Position numbers and translations under genes: made by a program. This document shows positions 1-13,048 of a DNA stretch of 64,000 bases, piece by piece. The notes under the pieces were generated by a model, which saw only the letters and a program-made list of their open reading frames with translations, searched no databases and was not told the DNA's origin. The stretch comes from Humibacillus sp. DSM 29435 (GTDB lineage: Bacteria > Actinomycetota > Actinomycetes > Actinomycetales > Dermatophilaceae): contig NZ_MAST01000052.1 of NCBI RefSeq assembly GCF_001758225.1, forward strand, positions 1-64,000. The letters run 5' to 3'. The number at the start of each line of letters is the position of its first letter. Position 1 is the stretch's first letter.

Positions 1-10
1 TGTCCGATTT

Positions 11-31
11 TTGAGAACTCAACAGCGTGTC
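11..31 (+). promoter_or_regulatory. rRNA leader antitermination/processing motif
   Basis: TTGAGAACTCAACAGCGTG lies about 170 nt before the 16S gene. Related boxA/C-type elements with a GAGAACTC core precede 16S in actinobacterial rRNA operons. A second copy of the core (TTTTGAGAACT) occurs at 2101-2111 just before the 23S gene, so it is a repeated operon signal. The rRNA promoters must lie upstream of the window. Confidence 0.6.
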
Positions 32-203
32 AGATAATCGATGCCAATTTTTTGTAATCCTTTGGTTGATTCGGATGATTGACCTGTTTTTGGTCAGTTG
101 TTTGGCTTCTGCTGGGTTTCGGGCCCTTTTTTGGGGTTCAAGTTTTGTCTGCTGGCTGGTTTCGCCTTTTGGGGTGGGGTTGGTTGGTGGGTGTTTGAAC
201 ATC

Positions 204-5294
<5,091 letters not shown>

Positions 5295-5311
5295 ACAATC
5301 TCAACGAGTTT

Positions 5312-5328
5312 TGCTCGCGTCCACTGTG
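5312..5328 (+). promoter_or_regulatory. 3' arm of 23S rRNA processing stem
   Basis: TGCTCGCGTCCACTGTG pairs perfectly with 2113-2129. The rest of the 23S-5S spacer holds a small GTTCCC/GGGAAC hairpin (5331-5353) and an AACAAAG-TTT-CTTTGTT hairpin (5356-5372) just before 5S; both are probably further processing structures. Confidence 0.85.
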
Positions 5329-5387
5329 TAGTTCCCGGAATACAAACGGGAACCCAACAAAGTTTCTTTGTTTGATATTTCTATAGA

Positions 5388-5505
5388 GTTACGGCTGTCA
5401 TAGCGAAGGGGAAACGCCCGGTCCCATTCCGAACCCGGAAGCTAAGCCCTTCAGCGCCGATGGTACTGCACTGGTGACGGTGTGGGAGAGTAGGACGCAG
5501 CCGGA
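5388..5505 (+). rRNA. rrf: 5S ribosomal RNA
   Basis: About 118 nt. It starts GTTACGGCTGTCATAGCG and ends at GTAGGACGCAGCCGGAC. The termini pair (TTACGGCTG with CAGCCGGA) to make helix I, and the CCCATTCCGAACCCGGAAG loop is conserved. It is the last gene of the rRNA operon. Confidence 0.96.
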
Positions 5506-5518
5506 CATCATTTGAAGA

Positions 5519-5554
5519 GAACGCCCCGCCCGGGTCAAACCGGGTGGGGCGTTC
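5519..5554 (+). terminator. rRNA operon terminator
   Basis: GAACGCCCCGCCCGG and CCGGGTGGGGCGTTC form a 15-bp stem with a single G-U pair and a 6-nt loop. It lies 14 nt after 5S and is followed by a short T-containing stretch. A typical strong intrinsic terminator separating rrn from the cupin gene. Confidence 0.93.
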
Positions 5555-5587
5555 TTGCGTGCCCGAATGGGAACGGCCCCCGGGGCG

Positions 5588-5593
5588 TAGGGT
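5588..5593 (+). promoter_or_regulatory. -10 box TAGGGT, leaderless start of the cupin gene
   Basis: TAGGGT ends 7 nt before the GTG at 5601 and no Shine-Dalgarno sequence fits between. This suggests that transcription begins at the start codon. Confidence 0.55.
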
Positions 5594-5600
5594 TGGGGTC

Positions 5601-5972
5601 GTGCCTGAACTCATTCCCACGCCCACCACAATCCCGGTGCCCGGCGGCAAGGTCATCAACGAACATGTCGGCGCGGTCACGACCCCGCAGGCCAACCTCT
5701 CCGCCTCCGTCTCGGTAGCCCACATGGTGGCTCCTGGCGGGTGGGCGGAGCCCTACCAGACGCCGGAGTTCGACGAGGTCACCCTGGTGTTGTCCGGATC
5801 GGTGCTCGTCGACCATGACGGTGGCACGCTAGAGGTTGGTGCCGGGCAGAGTGTCATCACCAGAAGTGGTGAGCGCATCCGCTACTCGTGCGGGTCTGAC
5901 GGCGCCTCGTACGTCGCTGTGTGTCTGCCGGCCTTCAGCCCCGAGCGGGTTCACCGTGAGGAGGAGTCGTGA
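5601..5972 (+). CDS. cupin-domain protein
   Basis: A 123-residue single-domain protein. The centre fits a small beta-barrel cupin: G-x-W near residue 45, then [15 protein letters not shown] and a glycine-containing turn (VGAGQSVI). The usual metal-binding histidines are only partly present, so an enzymatic role is uncertain. The GTG start is preferred because TAGGGT lies 7 nt upstream; a longer reading frame from 5544 would run into the rRNA terminator region. The stop overlaps the adenosine deaminase start by one base, so the two are surely cotranscribed. A small-molecule sensing or sugar/amine role beside adenosine deaminase is only a guess. Confidence 0.82.
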   Translation: MPELIPTPTTIPVPGGKVINEHVGAVTTPQANLSASVSVAHMVAPGGWAEPYQTPEFDEVTLVLSGSVLVDHDGGTLEVGAGQSVITRSGERIRYSCGSDGASYVAVCLPAFSPERVHREEES

Positions 5973-7129
5973 TGACCCCGGACGAGGTTCGGCAGGCTCC
6001 CAAAGTACTGCTGCACGACCACCTCGACGGAGGGTTGCGTCCAGCGACGGTGGTCGAGCTGGCCACCGAGGTCGGGTATCGAGACCTGCCGGTCGGCGAC
6101 GCCGAAGGGTTGGGTCGGTGGTTTCGCGACAGTGCCGACTCGGGATCTCTGCCTCGCTATCTGGAGACGTTCGACCACACCATCGCGGTCATGCAAACGG
6201 TGAACGGTCTGTTCCGGGTGGCCAGTGAGTGCGTGCAGGACCTCGCCTCCGATGGTGTCGTCTACGCCGAGAGCCGGTACGCACCGGAACAGCACCTGGT
6301 CGACGGACTGACACTCGAGGACGTGGTGGAGGCGGTCAACGCCGGCTTCCGTGACGGTGAGGCCAAGGCCAGCCGGGCCGGCCACCCGATTCGGGTTACT
6401 GCGCTCTTGACGGCGATGCGCCATGCCGCCAAGTCGACCGAGATCGCGCAGCTCGTGGTGCGCTACCGCGATGAAGGAGTCAGTGGCTTCGACATCGCCG
6501 GCGCAGAGGCGGGCTTCCCTCCCACGAGGCACCTCGACGCCTTCGAGTATCTGCGGAGGGAGAATGCCCACTTCACCATTCACGCCGGGGAGGCGTTCGG
6601 GCTGCCCTCGATCTGGGAGGCCATCCAGTGGTGTGGGGCTGACCGCCTGGGCCACGGTGTGCGCATCGTTGACGACATCACCATCGACGGTCAGGCCTTC
6701 GCGCCGTGGCTCGAGGAGCACCGTGACGATCCGCGCGCCCTGGAACAGGTCGAGCTGGAACGGGTGTCGCTCGGCCGGCTGGCGGCCTACGTCAGAGACA
6801 TGCGCATTCCTCTCGAGATGTGTCCCAGCAGCAACCTGCAGACCTCGGCGGCCTTGTCGATCGCGTTGCACCCGATCACGCTGCTCGGTCGGTTGCGGTT
6901 CCGGGTAACCCTGAACACCGACAACCGGCTGATGAGTGGTACCACCATGTCGAACGAGGCCATGCTGCTGATGGATCAGGCCGGTTGGACGGCCGAGAAC
7001 CTGCGTTGGGTGACCATCAACGCCATGAAGTCAGCCTTCCTCCCGTTCGACGAGCGGCTGGCCCTCATCGACGACGTGATCAAGCCGGGGTACGCCGTGT
7101 TGGGTGAGTGGGCGCAACCGGCGGGCTGA
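5972..7129 (+). CDS. add: adenosine deaminase
   Basis: Cytosolic Zn enzyme converting (deoxy)adenosine to (deoxy)inosine; 385 residues. Visible active-site pieces: HDH (H15, H17) with the following DGG, the HAGEAFG segment with the catalytic Glu, LGHGVRI, and NTDN near the C-terminus. In animal adenosine deaminase the last motif is a double Asp (SLNTDDP); the Asn in the second position is, as I recall, common in actinobacterial homologues. The ATG at 5972 is chosen over the adjacent GTG because GAGGAGGAG lies about 6-10 nt upstream. It overlaps the cupin stop. The product inosine would feed the purine nucleoside phosphorylase at 14776-15621. Confidence 0.93.
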   Translation: MTPDEVRQAPKVLLHDHLDGGLRPATVVELATEVGYRDLPVGDAEGLGRWFRDSADSGSLPRYLETFDHTIAVMQTVNGLFRVASECVQDLASDGVVYAESRYAPEQHLVDGLTLEDVVEAVNAGFRDGEAKASRAGHPIRVTALLTAMRHAAKSTEIAQLVVRYRDEGVSGFDIAGAEAGFPPTRHLDAFEYLRRENAHFTIHAGEAFGLPSIWEAIQWCGADRLGHGVRIVDDITIDGQAFAPWLEEHRDDPRALEQVELERVSLGRLAAYVRDMRIPLEMCPSSNLQTSAALSIALHPITLLGRLRFRVTLNTDNRLMSGTTMSNEAMLLMDQAGWTAENLRWVTINAMKSAFLPFDERLALIDDVIKPGYAVLGEWAQPAG

Positions 7130-7147
7130 TCACCAGTCGCCGGCTGC

Positions 7148-7498
7148 TCAGGAGTCGACGGCGGCGTTGATGTGGTCGACGAGCTGCCGGGGGTCAGGAG
7201 CGGTCAGGTAGAGCCGGGTGAAATGCTCGTCGACCAGTTCGATCACGACGGTGTCGGGAGCGTTGCTCACGTTCCAGAAGTGCTTGTCGCCGCCTTGGGT
7301 GTAGGTGCCCGACCACTTGCCGGGGAGACCGAGACCGGGTCCCCGTAGGCCCTTGCTGCCATGGTTGGCGCCCGGGTCCCAGGTGGCTCCGCGGACGTGG
7401 GCCAGGGGAATCTCGAGTCGCTTCGTGAACGACCACATCTTGTCGAGCCCCTGAGGCTCGATGGTGAGGGTGGTCTCGGAGAGCGTGACGGTGTTCAC
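7148..7498 (-). CDS. PH-like domain hypothetical protein
   Basis: A soluble 116-residue protein with no signal peptide. The strand pattern (LSETTLTIEPQG, a WSFTKRLEIPLAHV stretch, TVVIELVDEHFTRLYL) and the C-terminal helix (PRQLVDHINAAV) resemble the small bacterial pleckstrin-homology-like domains. The start overlaps the stop of the TetR gene by 4 nt, so the two are translationally coupled and the pair probably works together. No enzymatic residues are evident and the function is unknown. Confidence 0.8.
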   Translation of the reverse strand: MNTVTLSETTLTIEPQGLDKMWSFTKRLEIPLAHVRGATWDPGANHGSKGLRGPGLGLPGKWSGTYTQGGDKHFWNVSNAPDTVVIELVDEHFTRLYLTAPDPRQLVDHINAAVDS

Positions 7499-7944
7499 TG
7501 TGACTCCTTGTCGGGTGGACCGCTGTCTGCGGGTGGTGAGACGCCGGCCGGTCGGTCGGTGTCGAGCCCTGCTCGCGTGACCAGGCGTCGCCCGAGCGCG
7601 CCGGTGACGTCGGCCACGGGGGCACGGCGCAGCGTCTCGTCGACGAGGTCAGCCACGACTCGGTCGCGCGGCGCCAGCTCGAGCAGAGCGATGAGCAGCA
7701 GGTCGAGACGGGCTGACGCCGTCGGTCCCGTCCATGGCTGCAAGTTCAGGTCAGTGCTGACGCGACGGAGGGCGAGCAGGAAGAGCCCCCGCTTGCTGCC
7801 GAAGGCCTGGTACAGGCTGCCCCTGTGCAGGCCGGTGCAGCGGACGAGATCATCGATGGACGTGGCTTCGTAGCCTCCCGTGCTGAAGGCCGCGGCGGCC
7901 GCAGCCACCACCGCGTCCTCGTCGAAACCCCGGTTCCTGCCCAT
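7495..7944 (-). CDS. TetR-family transcriptional regulator
   Basis: A 149-residue TetR/AcrR repressor, short for the family (usually about 190). The N-terminal helix-turn-helix is clear: DEDAVVAAAAAAFSTGGYEA, then SIDDLVRCTGLHRGSLYQAF and the GSKRGLFLLAL helix. The ligand domain is brief and the tail is Pro/Ser rich. The start has CATCGT 6 nt upstream (7951-7956), and a TGAC-N6-GTCA palindrome (7966-7979) lies just behind it, a plausible autoregulatory site. It is cotranscribed with the PH-like gene. Confidence 0.88.
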   Translation of the reverse strand: MGRNRGFDEDAVVAAAAAAFSTGGYEATSIDDLVRCTGLHRGSLYQAFGSKRGLFLLALRRVSTDLNLQPWTGPTASARLDLLLIALLELAPRDRVVADLVDETLRRAPVADVTGALGRRLVTRAGLDTDRPAGVSPPADSGPPDKESQ

Positions 7945-7950
7945 CCCCTC

Positions 7951-7956
7951 ACGATG
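7951..7956 (-). promoter_or_regulatory. -10-like CATCGT, leaderless start of the TetR gene
   Basis: On the minus strand CATCGT is followed by GAGGGG (6 nt) and the ATG at 7944. GAGGGG could also serve as a poor ribosome site, but the spacing is too short. Confidence 0.35.
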
Positions 7957-7965
7957 GCAGATTTA

Positions 7966-7979
7966 TGACCAGTTAGTCA
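7966..7979. promoter_or_regulatory. candidate TetR operator (TGAC-N6-GTCA)
   Basis: TGACCAGTTAGTCA is an inverted repeat 22 nt upstream of the TetR start, inside the -10/-35 region. Further TTGAC copies at the neighbouring positions on the minus strand extend the pattern. Position and symmetry suit repressor binding; there is no direct proof. Confidence 0.45.
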
Positions 7980-8011
7980 AGAACGATCGGTCAAGAAAAT
8001 TGTCGGACCGC

Positions 8012-8713
8012 TCAACCTGATGCTGCGAGCAGCGGTGCGAGGTCTCGTTCGGCCTGGCGCGGGGTCGTGGGGCGCGCGCCCTGCGCGGAAGCGGCTGCTA
8101 CCACGGCCGGCTCCTCTCGCAGCAGCGACCAGCCCCGGCGCACGAGGATGTGCGGAGGCTTTCGGCGTTCGGCCAGGTCGCGAACCAGGCGACGGACGGC
8201 GGTGACGTAGCGGTTCTGACGGACGCACAGGGCATCGGCCAGCAGTCCTTCCGCCTGCAACGGTGAGGCGAGGCGACCGGCGAAGAGCCCCTCCGCGAGC
8301 ACGTGGTCACCGGGCCGGGCGGTGAGCCGCTGCCGACCAGTGACCCGGGACGTGGCGATGTCGTACACCGGAACCTCCACCTCTCCGGTCTCGGTGAGGG
8401 TCCGCAGGGCCAGCAGAGCGGCGTCGGTGTTCCAGGACTGCAGATGGTCCCAGTCAGGGATGCCGAGACCAGACCGGGGGAGCCGGGGGTCGTCGACCTC
8501 TCGGTAGAAGTCGTCCAGTCGCAGGACCGGCCACCCGGTGCGAGCGGCCAGCCGTGCGGCGAGCCGGCTCTTGCCCGCCCCACTCGGCCCGGTGAGCAGC
8601 ACCACGCGGCGGCGGGCACCGACCACAGCCGCGCCGCCGCAGCCGTCTCCAACCCGGTCGGCGGTCTGGCCGGGACCCGCGGCGTTGGCCGGCTCGTCGG
8701 TGCCGGCCGTCAC
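8012..8713 (-). CDS. uridine-kinase-like P-loop protein
   Basis: 233 residues. The Walker A motif GPSGAGKS is at residues 42-49, followed by LRLDDFYRE, which is how uridine/phosphoribulokinase-type nucleoside kinases continue (DDFY acid/base region). PDWDHLQSWN and VPVYDIATS also match that family, and VLAEGLFAG replaces the usual EG(I/L)-type strand. It is the last gene of the deoC operon, with its GTG directly abutting the ALDH-like stop, which favours a nucleoside or sugar phosphorylation role. Substrate not known. The first 30 residues are low-complexity, so an internal start is possible. Confidence 0.85.
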   Translation of the reverse strand: MTAGTDEPANAAGPGQTADRVGDGCGGAAVVGARRRVVLLTGPSGAGKSRLAARLAARTGWPVLRLDDFYREVDDPRLPRSGLGIPDWDHLQSWNTDAALLALRTLTETGEVEVPVYDIATSRVTGRQRLTARPGDHVLAEGLFAGRLASPLQAEGLLADALCVRQNRYVTAVRRLVRDLAERRKPPHILVRRGWSLLREEPAVVAAASAQGARPTTPRQAERDLAPLLAASG

Positions 8714-9601
8714 TCAGATGCCCTTGGGGTGCCAGACCGTCTTGGTCTCGAGAAAGGCGCGGAGGCGCCCGAGACCGGGGTCGGCCGACCAGTCGGGCTC
8801 GACGGCGACGTTCCCCGCGACGGTCGGGCGCAGCACCCGCTTGAGGTTGTCGGCGGCGGCCGCCTCGAGCTCGCCCCAGACGAGATCGTCGACCCCTGCG
8901 GCGCCGGTGAGGTCGATGGCGTTGACGTCACGGTGCGAGGCCAGCCACGGTGCGACCTCGGCGGTGCGTGCGGTGATGATGTTCACGACACCCCCGGGCA
9001 GGTCGGAGGTCGCGAAGACCTCGCCGAGGGTGACTGCGGGCAACGGCCGGTCTGCCGACGAGAGCACGACTGCGGTGTTGCCCGTCGCGATCACCGGGGC
9101 CACGACCGAGACCAGTCCCAGCAGCGAGGAGCCTTGCGGCGCCAGCACGCCCACCACGCCGGTCGGCTCGGGGACCGAGACGTTGAAGAACGGGCCGGCC
9201 ACCGGGTTGAGGTTGCCCAGCACCTGCGCCACCTTGTCGGTCCATCCCGCGTACCAGACGAGCCGGTCGATGGCGGCCTCCACCGATGCCGCCGCACCCC
9301 GTGGGGTCAGGCCCTCCGCGGCGGCGACCTCGTCGACGAACTGGCCGCGCCGGCCCTCGAGAATCTCGGCCACCCGGTAGAGCACCTGCCCGCGGTTGTA
9401 GGCCGTGGCCGCAGCCCAGCCGCGTTGGGCGGACCGTGCCGCCCCGACGGCATCCCGGACGTCCTTGCGCGAGCCCATCGAGACGTTGGCCAGAAACTCG
9501 CCTGACGCGGACACCACCTCGTACGAGCGGCCCGACTCACTACGAGGGAAGGCGCCCCCGATGTAGAGCTTGTACGTCTTGCGAACGTCGAGGCGGCTCA
9601 T
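8714..9601 (-). CDS. aldehyde dehydrogenase-like protein lacking the catalytic domain
   Basis: 295 residues. It aligns by eye with the N-terminal, NAD-binding portion of the full ALDH encoded just upstream (YKLYIGGAFPRSE, NRGQVLYRVAEILE, ATGNTAVVL, DLPGGVVNI). The key residues are gone: PWNFP of the neighbour is APQGS, the cofactor Lys of VLKPAE is replaced (VLSSAD), and there is no ELGGK Glu nor GQxC catalytic Cys because the catalytic domain is missing. The ATG overlaps the ALDH stop by 4 nt and the reading frame is clean, so it looks like a conserved pseudoenzyme and not a decaying gene. A regulatory or heteromeric partner of the active ALDH is the likeliest role (inference). Confidence 0.87.
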   Translation of the reverse strand: MSRLDVRKTYKLYIGGAFPRSESGRSYEVVSASGEFLANVSMGSRKDVRDAVGAARSAQRGWAAATAYNRGQVLYRVAEILEGRRGQFVDEVAAAEGLTPRGAAASVEAAIDRLVWYAGWTDKVAQVLGNLNPVAGPFFNVSVPEPTGVVGVLAPQGSSLLGLVSVVAPVIATGNTAVVLSSADRPLPAVTLGEVFATSDLPGGVVNIITARTAEVAPWLASHRDVNAIDLTGAAGVDDLVWGELEAAAADNLKRVLRPTVAGNVAVEPDWSADPGLGRLRAFLETKTVWHPKGI

Positions 9602-11079
9602 CGGGTGTCTCCCGTCGTCGAGGAGGGCGTGCGAGGGCTGGTGGTCACGTAGGCCGCGAGGCCCTGCCGGCCGCCTTCGCGGCCGTAGCCGGACTCCTTG
9701 TAGCCGCCGAAGGGCGAGGTCGGGTCGAAGCGGTTGAAGGTGTTGGCCCAGACGACGCCCGCCTTGAGCTGGTCGGCCATCCAGAGGATGCGTGAGCCCT
9801 TCTCGGTCCAGACACCGGCCGACAGCCCGTAGGGCGTGTTGTTGGCCTTGGCGACCGCTTCGGCGGGTGTGCGGAAGGTCAGCACCGACAGCACCGGACC
9901 GAAGATCTCCTCGGTCGCGACCCGGTGCGTCTGGGCGACGCCGGTGAGCACGGTCGGGGGGAACCAGAAGCCGGTGGCCGGCAGGGAGCACTCGGGGCTC
10001 CACCGTTGCGCACCCTGGGCCACCCCGATGTCAACGAGCCTGGTGATGCGCTCGAGCTGAGCCCGGGAGTTGATGGCACCGAGATCGCTGTTCTTGTCGA
10101 GCGGGTCACCGACCCGCAGGGTCTCGAGTCGGCGTTTGAGCTTGGCCACGACCTGGTCGTGAACGTTCTCCTGCACCAGCAGCCGCGACCCGGCGCAGCA
10201 CACCTGGCCCTGGTTGAAGAAGATGCCGTTGACGATGCCCTCGATGGCCTGGTCGATGGGAGCGTCGTCGAACACGACGTTCGCCGCCTTGCCGCCCAGC
10301 TCGAGCGTGGCCTTCTTCGTCGTGCCGGCGATGGACCGGGCGATCGCCTTGCCGACCTCGGTGGAGCCGGTGAAGGCGATCTTGTCGACGTCGGGGTGCT
10401 CGACGAGGGCCTGGCCGGTGCGGCCGTCTCCGGTGAGGATGTTGACCACCCCGGCCGGTAACCCGGCCTGCTGGCACACCTGCGCGAAGAGCAACGCCGA
10501 CAGTGGGGTGGTCTCGGCCGGCTTGAGCACCACGGTGTTACCTGTCGCCAGAGCCGGGGCGATCTTCCAGGCGAGCATCAGCAGCGGGAAGTTCCACGGG
10601 ATCACCTGGGCCACGACACCGTGGGGTCGGGGGAGCGGCCCGCCCGAAGGCGTGAGGCCGGCGTGCTCGAGCTTGTCGGCCCAGCCCGCGTGGTAGAAGA
10701 AGTGGGCCGCCGCCACGGGAACGTCGACGTCGCGGGTCTCCTTGATCGGCTTGCCGTTGTCGAGCGTCTCGAGCACCGCGAACTCGCGGGCCCGTTCCTG
10801 CAGGATGCGCGCGATGCGGAAGAGGTACTTCCCGCGCTCGGCGCCGCTGAGCGCTCCCCACTCGCCGTCGAACGCGCGACGGGCCGCCGCCACCGCCTTG
10901 TCGACGTCACGAGGCCCAGCCTGGGTCACCTGAGCCAGCACGCTCTCGTCGGCGGGGTTGATTGTGTCGAAGAGCGCCTTGGGCCGGGTGAACGTGCCGT
11001 CGATGAAGAGCCCGTACGACTTCTCGATCGTGACGACGGCCCGGGACTCGGGGGCCGGGGCGTACTCGAAGGTGGGCAT
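9598..11079 (-). CDS. aldehyde dehydrogenase family protein
   Basis: A full-length 493-residue NAD(P)-dependent aldehyde dehydrogenase. Seen directly: VIPWNFPLLM with the oxyanion Asn, VLKPAE with the cofactor Lys, FTGSTEVG, general base E260 in LELGGK and nucleophile C294 in NQGQVCCAGS, and EIFGPVL near the C-terminus. It lies 11 nt after deoC in the same operon. DeoC releases acetaldehyde, so oxidation of acetaldehyde to acetate is the natural assignment (inference from context). The ATG at 11079 gives the usual family length. Confidence 0.93.
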   Translation of the reverse strand: MPTFEYAPAPESRAVVTIEKSYGLFIDGTFTRPKALFDTINPADESVLAQVTQAGPRDVDKAVAAARRAFDGEWGALSGAERGKYLFRIARILQERAREFAVLETLDNGKPIKETRDVDVPVAAAHFFYHAGWADKLEHAGLTPSGGPLPRPHGVVAQVIPWNFPLLMLAWKIAPALATGNTVVLKPAETTPLSALLFAQVCQQAGLPAGVVNILTGDGRTGQALVEHPDVDKIAFTGSTEVGKAIARSIAGTTKKATLELGGKAANVVFDDAPIDQAIEGIVNGIFFNQGQVCCAGSRLLVQENVHDQVVAKLKRRLETLRVGDPLDKNSDLGAINSRAQLERITRLVDIGVAQGAQRWSPECSLPATGFWFPPTVLTGVAQTHRVATEEIFGPVLSVLTFRTPAEAVAKANNTPYGLSAGVWTEKGSRILWMADQLKAGVVWANTFNRFDPTSPFGGYKESGYGREGGRQGLAAYVTTSPRTPSSTTGDTR

Positions 11080-11090
11080 CTGCTCTGCTC

Positions 11091-12110
11091 TCAGTCGATC
11101 GTGACGTAGTCGGGCCCGGAGTAGGCGCCGGTGACGAGCTTCTGTCGTTGCAGCAGAAGGTCGTTCAGCAGGCCGGAGGCTCCGAAGCGGAACCAGTCGG
11201 GGGAGAGCCAGGGTTCACCGGCCACCTCGCTGACCATGACGAGGTACTTGATGGCGTCTTTGGTGGTGCGGATGCCGCCGGCCGGTTTGACCCCGACCTG
11301 CACCCCGGTGAGCTCGCGCCAGTCACGCACGGCCTCGAGCATCACGAGGGTCACGGGCAGGGTGGCGGCGGGTGCCACCTTTCCGGTGGAGGTCTTGATG
11401 AAGTCGCCGCCCGCCAGCATGGCCAGGTGCGCAGCTCGGCGCACGTTGTCGTAGGTGACCAGCTCGCCGGTCTCGAGGATCACCTTGAGGTGGGTGTCGC
11501 CGCAGGCTGCCTTGACGTCGGCGATCTGGTTGAAGACCGTCAGATACTCGCCCGACAGGAACGCGCCACGGTCGATGACCATGTCGATCTCGTCGGCGCC
11601 GGCCCGCACCGCGTCGCGGGTGTCGGCCAGCTTCACCGCGAGGCTGGCGCGCCCCGAAGGGAAGGCGGTCGCCACGGCCGCGACCCGAACCCCGCTGTCA
11701 CCCAGCGCTTCCTTGGCCGTGGCCACCATGTCGCCGTACACGCAGACCGCCGCCGGTCGAGGGGTGCTCGGGTCGAGCGGGTCTGGCACGAGGGCCTTGG
11801 CGCAGAGGGAGCGCACCTTGCCCACGGTGTCGGCGCCCTCGAGCGTCGTCAGGTCGATCATCCCGATCGCGAGGTCGATGGCCCAGGCCTTGCTCGTCGT
11901 CTTGACCGAGCGCGTGCCGAGTGACGCCGCCCGTGCTTCGCAGCCCACCTGGTCGACGCCGGGTAGACCGTGCAACCAACCGGTGAGGGCGTGGTTGGTC
12001 AGCCGCGACACCCCGAGCACGTCGCGCGCGTGGGCGACGGTGCCGGCGGTCGTGGCCACAGAGGGGGCGGCCGGGCTGGGCAGGCTGGGTGAGGTGGTGC
12101 GGACGGTCAC
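11091..12110 (-). CDS. deoC: deoxyribose-phosphate aldolase
   Basis: 339 residues; a class I aldolase that splits 2-deoxyribose-5-phosphate into glyceraldehyde-3-phosphate and acetaldehyde. The Schiff-base Lys is in DFIKTSTGK and the second active-site Lys in VGVKPAGGIR; EIDMVID and KVILETGEL are family signatures. The protein is longer than the 220-260-residue bacterial form, with an N-terminal Ser/Pro extension and an extra helix region (SRLTNHALTGW), as in the longer actinobacterial and animal type. The GTG start has TACACT 6 nt upstream. First gene of deoC-ALDH-ALDH-like-kinase. Confidence 0.95.
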   Translation of the reverse strand: MTVRTTSPSLPSPAAPSVATTAGTVAHARDVLGVSRLTNHALTGWLHGLPGVDQVGCEARAASLGTRSVKTTSKAWAIDLAIGMIDLTTLEGADTVGKVRSLCAKALVPDPLDPSTPRPAAVCVYGDMVATAKEALGDSGVRVAAVATAFPSGRASLAVKLADTRDAVRAGADEIDMVIDRGAFLSGEYLTVFNQIADVKAACGDTHLKVILETGELVTYDNVRRAAHLAMLAGGDFIKTSTGKVAPAATLPVTLVMLEAVRDWRELTGVQVGVKPAGGIRTTKDAIKYLVMVSEVAGEPWLSPDWFRFGASGLLNDLLLQRQKLVTGAYSGPDYVTID

Positions 12111-12116
12111 GCCGCG

Positions 12117-12122
12117 AGTGTA
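12117..12122 (-). promoter_or_regulatory. -10 box TACACT, leaderless start of deoC
   Basis: On the minus strand TACACT is followed by CGCGGC (6 nt) and the GTG at 12110. It should drive the four-gene deoC operon. Confidence 0.55.
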
Positions 12123-12234
12123 TCCACCTCGGCTACGCGGATCCTCCGGTGAGCCGTCCGCCCGATGCTCCGGACCACGGCTTCGTCTGAGACAGTCAGG
12201 GCATGGGCAGCACGCGAAACGAGGAGTCGGCGCG

Positions 12235-12993
12235 GTGAGCGGGGGCGACGAACGACGGCGCGACGAACGACAGGGTCACGAACGACAAGGTCACGAACGA
12301 CAAGGTCACGAACCAGAGAGCGCTGATCCGCAGCCCGCCCGGGCAAGGGCCGACCGCGAAGGGGCCGGCCTGCGTGGAGCCCGGTCGCTGCGGCCTACCT
12401 CGTCGGTGGTCGTGGGCGTGGCCGGAGCCCTCGCCGGGCTGTCGCTGCTTGTGCCCTCCCTGCTGTCGAACGACCGCAGCCCCACACTGATCGCCTCGGT
12501 CGTGCTGGCTCTCGTGCTGCTCTGGCTCTTCGTCGCCCGACCCCGTGCCCTCATCCACGCCGAGGGAATCCGGCTCGTCAACCCGCTTCGGGTGGTCGAC
12601 CTCACCTGGCCGGTCATCACCGAGGTGCGCTCGAAGTGGGCCCTGGAGCTGTTCGTCGGAACCACGCGGTACACCGCTTGGGGCATCCCGGCCGACCCGA
12701 AACGGCCACGGCACGGTCGCGGCCTGCTGACCCTCGGGGCCAACAAGGTCGGGAGCGCCCAAGGCTCTCGGGGCTCTCGGGGCGCCCGTGGGTCGGCGGT
12801 GCCGCAGGCTGAGCCCAAGGTCAAGGTCGAGGCGCAGACCGTGGCCGTCGAGGTGGAGCAGCGTATCGCCGCCGACCGCCGACGCAAGGACGGGCGCACT
12901 CCGCGCATCGCCAGCCAGAGCTGGGACCCGGCGGCGGTCGGGATGCTGCTGGCGGCCCTCGCCCTGTTCGCGCTCGCTCTGCTGTTCGGCTGA
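12235..12993 (+). CDS. membrane PH-domain protein with RQGHE repeats
   Basis: 252 residues. Order: a highly charged N-terminus with repeated RQGHE units (residues 5-27), two membrane helices (about 60-81 and 86-103), a bPH_6-type pleckstrin-like domain (about 104-165; RPRALIHAEGIRLVNPLRVVDLTW), a Gly/Ser/Arg linker and a C-terminal helix (AVGMLLAALALFALALL). I use the GTG at 12235; it overlaps the stop of an 11-codon ORF starting ATG at 12203 (GTGA), a possible coupled leader peptide. An internal start beyond the repeats is also conceivable. It diverges from deoC. Function unknown. Confidence 0.72.
   Translation: MSGGDERRRDERQGHERQGHERQGHEPESADPQPARARADREGAGLRGARSLRPTSSVVVGVAGALAGLSLLVPSLLSNDRSPTLIASVVLALVLLWLFVARPRALIHAEGIRLVNPLRVVDLTWPVITEVRSKWALELFVGTTRYTAWGIPADPKRPRHGRGLLTLGANKVGSAQGSRGSRGARGSAVPQAEPKVKVEAQTVAVEVEQRIAADRRRKDGRTPRIASQSWDPAAVGMLLAALALFALALLFG
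12247..12315 (+). repeat. 15-bp coding tandem repeat (about 4.6 copies)
   Basis: Units vary around CACGAACGACAAGGT; the first two begin GACGAACGAC. They encode DERRR, DERQG, HERQG, HERQG, HEP in frame with the PH-domain gene. The two middle copies are identical, a sign of recent slippage. Confidence 0.9.
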
Positions 12994-13017
12994 GCACAGT
13001 CAGCCCCAGCCGGCCGG

Positions 13018-13039
13018 CTCCCCGGGGCCGGTCGGGGAG
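13018..13039. terminator. possible convergent terminator hairpin
   Basis: CTCCCC and GGGGAG enclose a 10-nt G+C loop in the 55-nt gap between two convergent genes. There is no T-tract, so it may only be a transcript 3'-end stabiliser. Confidence 0.3.
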
Positions 13040-13048
13040 AGCGCGCGG

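Noticed and set aside
5544-5603. Earlier cupin start at 5544
   Set aside because: It lies within the rRNA terminator stem; the GTG at 5601 has a proper -10 box.
8714-9601. ALDH-like gene as a frameshifted pseudogene of the neighbouring aldehyde dehydrogenase
   Set aside because: The sequence differs throughout from its neighbour, has an intact start overlapping the previous stop and a clean frame; pseudoenzyme is more likely.
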